Assembly (NCBI GenBank): GCA_946494345.1 | Contig: CAMMBX010000067.1 | Coordinates: 1-6,563 of the forward strand | Source: an uncultured Mycoplasmatota bacterium | GTDB taxonomy: Bacteria > Bacillota_I > Bacilli_A > RF39 > UBA660 | Direction of reading: 5' to 3' | DNA length: 6,563 nt | In this document: in pieces, positions 5,999 to 6,563 of the stretch | Layout of the letters: each line of letters starts with the position of its first letter | How positions within the stretch are numbered: the stretch's first letter is position 1 | Made by a program: the position numbers and the translations under genes | The notes under the pieces: generated by a model | Databases searched by the model: none | Told to the model about the DNA's origin: nothing | What the model saw: the letters and a program-made list of their open reading frames with translations, nothing else

Positions 5999-6060
5999 AT
6001 AAAAATAGCATTTCATATTTCATATTTCATATTTCACATTATATATGATTTATGCTATTT
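5994..6060 (-). terminator. Probable intrinsic terminator after the ylbE-like gene
   Basis: On the minus strand AAATAGCAT (6060-6052) pairs perfectly with ATGCTATTT (6011-6003). A 3-by-1 internal loop then leads to a second 6-bp helix, TCATAT (6048-6043) with ATATGA (6018-6013). The tail TTATTTG (6002-5996) follows, making TGCTATTTTTATTTG. The outer arm includes the stop and last lysine codon of the ylbE-like gene. The stem is AT-rich and the loop long, so strength is uncertain; a T tract is present only on the minus strand. Confidence 0.5.
6011..6038 (+). repeat. 7-bp tandem repeat, four units, inside the terminator
   Basis: Three exact TTTCATA units at 6011-6017, 6018-6024 and 6025-6031 are followed by a fourth, TTTCACA (6032-6038), with one change. 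The array sits between the arms of the ylbE terminator. Its minus-strand copies of ATATGA can each pair with the single TCATAT at 6048-6043. Short arrays like this can change copy number by replication slippage. Confidence 0.8.
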
Positions 6061-6276
6061 CATAATTTCTAAGAAAGACTTTATTAGGTTCAAGCTGTTA
6101 GAAATATTTTCTATTTTATCTGTTGCTCTTAAACGATATTTTTCTTTCATTTCTTCTTCTAGGCTTTTAAGAAATAAGGGATTTCTATTTAGATATTTAT
6201 ACCAATATGAATTTTCTCTTAAATATCTATAAAGATTAGGATTACTTTTTATTTTTAATCTTGTTTCTACTTGCAT
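6055..6276 (-). CDS. YlbE-like small protein
   Basis: This 73-residue basic helical protein resembles the YlbE-like family, which is about 75-80 residues in Bacillus. The core LYRYLRENSYWYKYLNRNP (14-32 in the protein) fits the family pattern of R/F-x-R-E-x-P-x-W-Y-R-x-L-x-R-N-P, and the C-terminal TDKIENISNSLNLIKSFLEIM (52-72) fits its closing helix. The molecular function of the family is not established. It begins one base inside the stop of the ylbD-like gene (TAATG), with GAGGA just upstream, so the two are translationally coupled, as in B. subtilis, where ylbD and ylbE are adjacent. A hairpin with a T-rich tail follows the stop and probably ends the ylbDE transcript. Confidence 0.8.
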   Translation of the reverse strand: MQVETRLKIKSNPNLYRYLRENSYWYKYLNRNPLFLKSLEEEMKEKYRLRATDKIENISNSLNLIKSFLEIMK

Positions 6277-6563
6277 TAGTCCTCATAGTATTTATTAATT
6301 GGTCGTTCTTCATAATTAGGAGAAAAATCATTATTATTTTTAGGTACTATTTCACTAATTAAACTTACCGCTTTCTGTAATCCATTAACACTTTTTTGGA
6401 CGGTATCTAAATCAATATTTCTAAATAAATTAGTTATTTCTTTAAAAGATAGGGAACTATTATTTTCTTTTGTTTCCTTTTTAGAAGTTAATAATTCATC
6501 AAAGACATTACTATCTTCTCCATACATATCATAGGCTTCATATAATTTTTGAAAAGTAGTTTT
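6276..6563 (-). CDS. YlbD-like protein (putative coat protein family), 5' end outside window
   Basis: The frame is open to the window edge, giving 95 visible residues; the internal ATG at 6527 is not the true start. The residues before it, KTTFQKLYEAYD, join MYGEDSNVFDELL to give the pattern F/W-Q-x-L-Y-E-x-(Y/W)-x-x-G-E-D that marks the YlbD-like family. In Bacillus this motif follows an N-terminal segment of about 30 residues, which would lie beyond 6563. A central amphipathic helix (FRNIDLDTVQKSVNGLQKAV) fits the family's C-terminal half. B. subtilis YlbD is annotated as a putative spore-coat protein, but the biochemical role is unknown and its presence does not prove sporulation. It is coupled to ylbE through a TAATG junction. 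Confidence 0.7.
   Translation of the reverse strand, partial: KTTFQKLYEAYDMYGEDSNVFDELLTSKKETKENNSSLSFKEITNLFRNIDLDTVQKSVNGLQKAVSLISEIVPKNNNDFSPNYEERPINKYYED

Noticed and set aside
6011..6038. CRISPR-like or other spaced repeat array
   Set aside because: The units are only 7 bp and directly adjacent, with no spacers, so this is a simple tandem repeat.
5990..6232. Plus-strand 80-codon open frame
   Set aside because: It overlaps the ylbE-like gene on the opposite strand and the terminator, with no ribosome-binding site. Its N-terminal residues come from the 7-bp tandem repeat.
1..6563. Reassignment of TGA to tryptophan (Mycoplasma-type code)
   Set aside because: The five tryptophan codons seen are all TGG and no gene needs an in-frame TGA. 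The absence of TGA stops among eight genes is compatible with the standard code in AT-rich DNA.

Overview
This is a very AT-rich stretch of bacterial chromosome with Gram-positive character. Ribosome-binding sites are of the AGGAGG / AGAGGTG type. The five tryptophan codons in the genes are all TGG, and all eight visible stops are TAA or TAG. Gene content (ylbD-ylbE-ylbF-rsmD order, a SpoVB-type flippase, an OmpR-type two-component pair) points to a low-GC Bacillota, most likely a small-genome Bacilli lineage such as the uncultured 'Mollicutes-like' or Erysipelotrichia-like gut groups. The lineage is an inference. No complete mobile element, tRNA, rRNA or CRISPR array was seen.

Layout. (1) Bases 1-61 hold a minus-strand edge fragment of uncertain nature. 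(2) A minus-strand gene (62-1228) encodes an unrecognised membrane-anchored protein with a long charged linker and a C-terminal helix. (3) A divergent promoter region (1229-1418) carries eight TTACA-like repeats spaced roughly 10-18 bases apart. (4) A SpoVB/MOP-superfamily flippase gene (1419-2723, plus strand) follows. (5) About 330 bases of AT-rich DNA have no convincing gene. (6) A clear promoter drives an overlapping response regulator / histidine kinase operon (3108-5145). (7) That operon converges on rsmD, and both reading frames end inside one bidirectional terminator hairpin. (8) The minus strand from 6563 to 5142 reads ylbD-like (5' end cut by the window), ylbE-like, a terminator containing a 7-bp tandem repeat, ylbF-like, then rsmD.

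How it may work together. The two-component pair is a self-contained signalling operon whose signal is not deducible. The divergent unit pairs an envelope-anchored protein with a lipid-flippase homologue, and the repeat array between them matches the hexamer pattern (TGTWAH, about one helical turn apart) known for WalR/PhoP-type OmpR regulators. This suggests cell-wall-linked control of both genes. The ylb cluster is a trimmed version of the B. subtilis ylbDEFGH order: ylbG is missing and the YlbF-like protein lacks the cysteine-rich tail. Most of the window is ordinary housekeeping DNA. The repeat array, the unrecognised anchored protein and the two unusual terminators are the parts most worth a second look.
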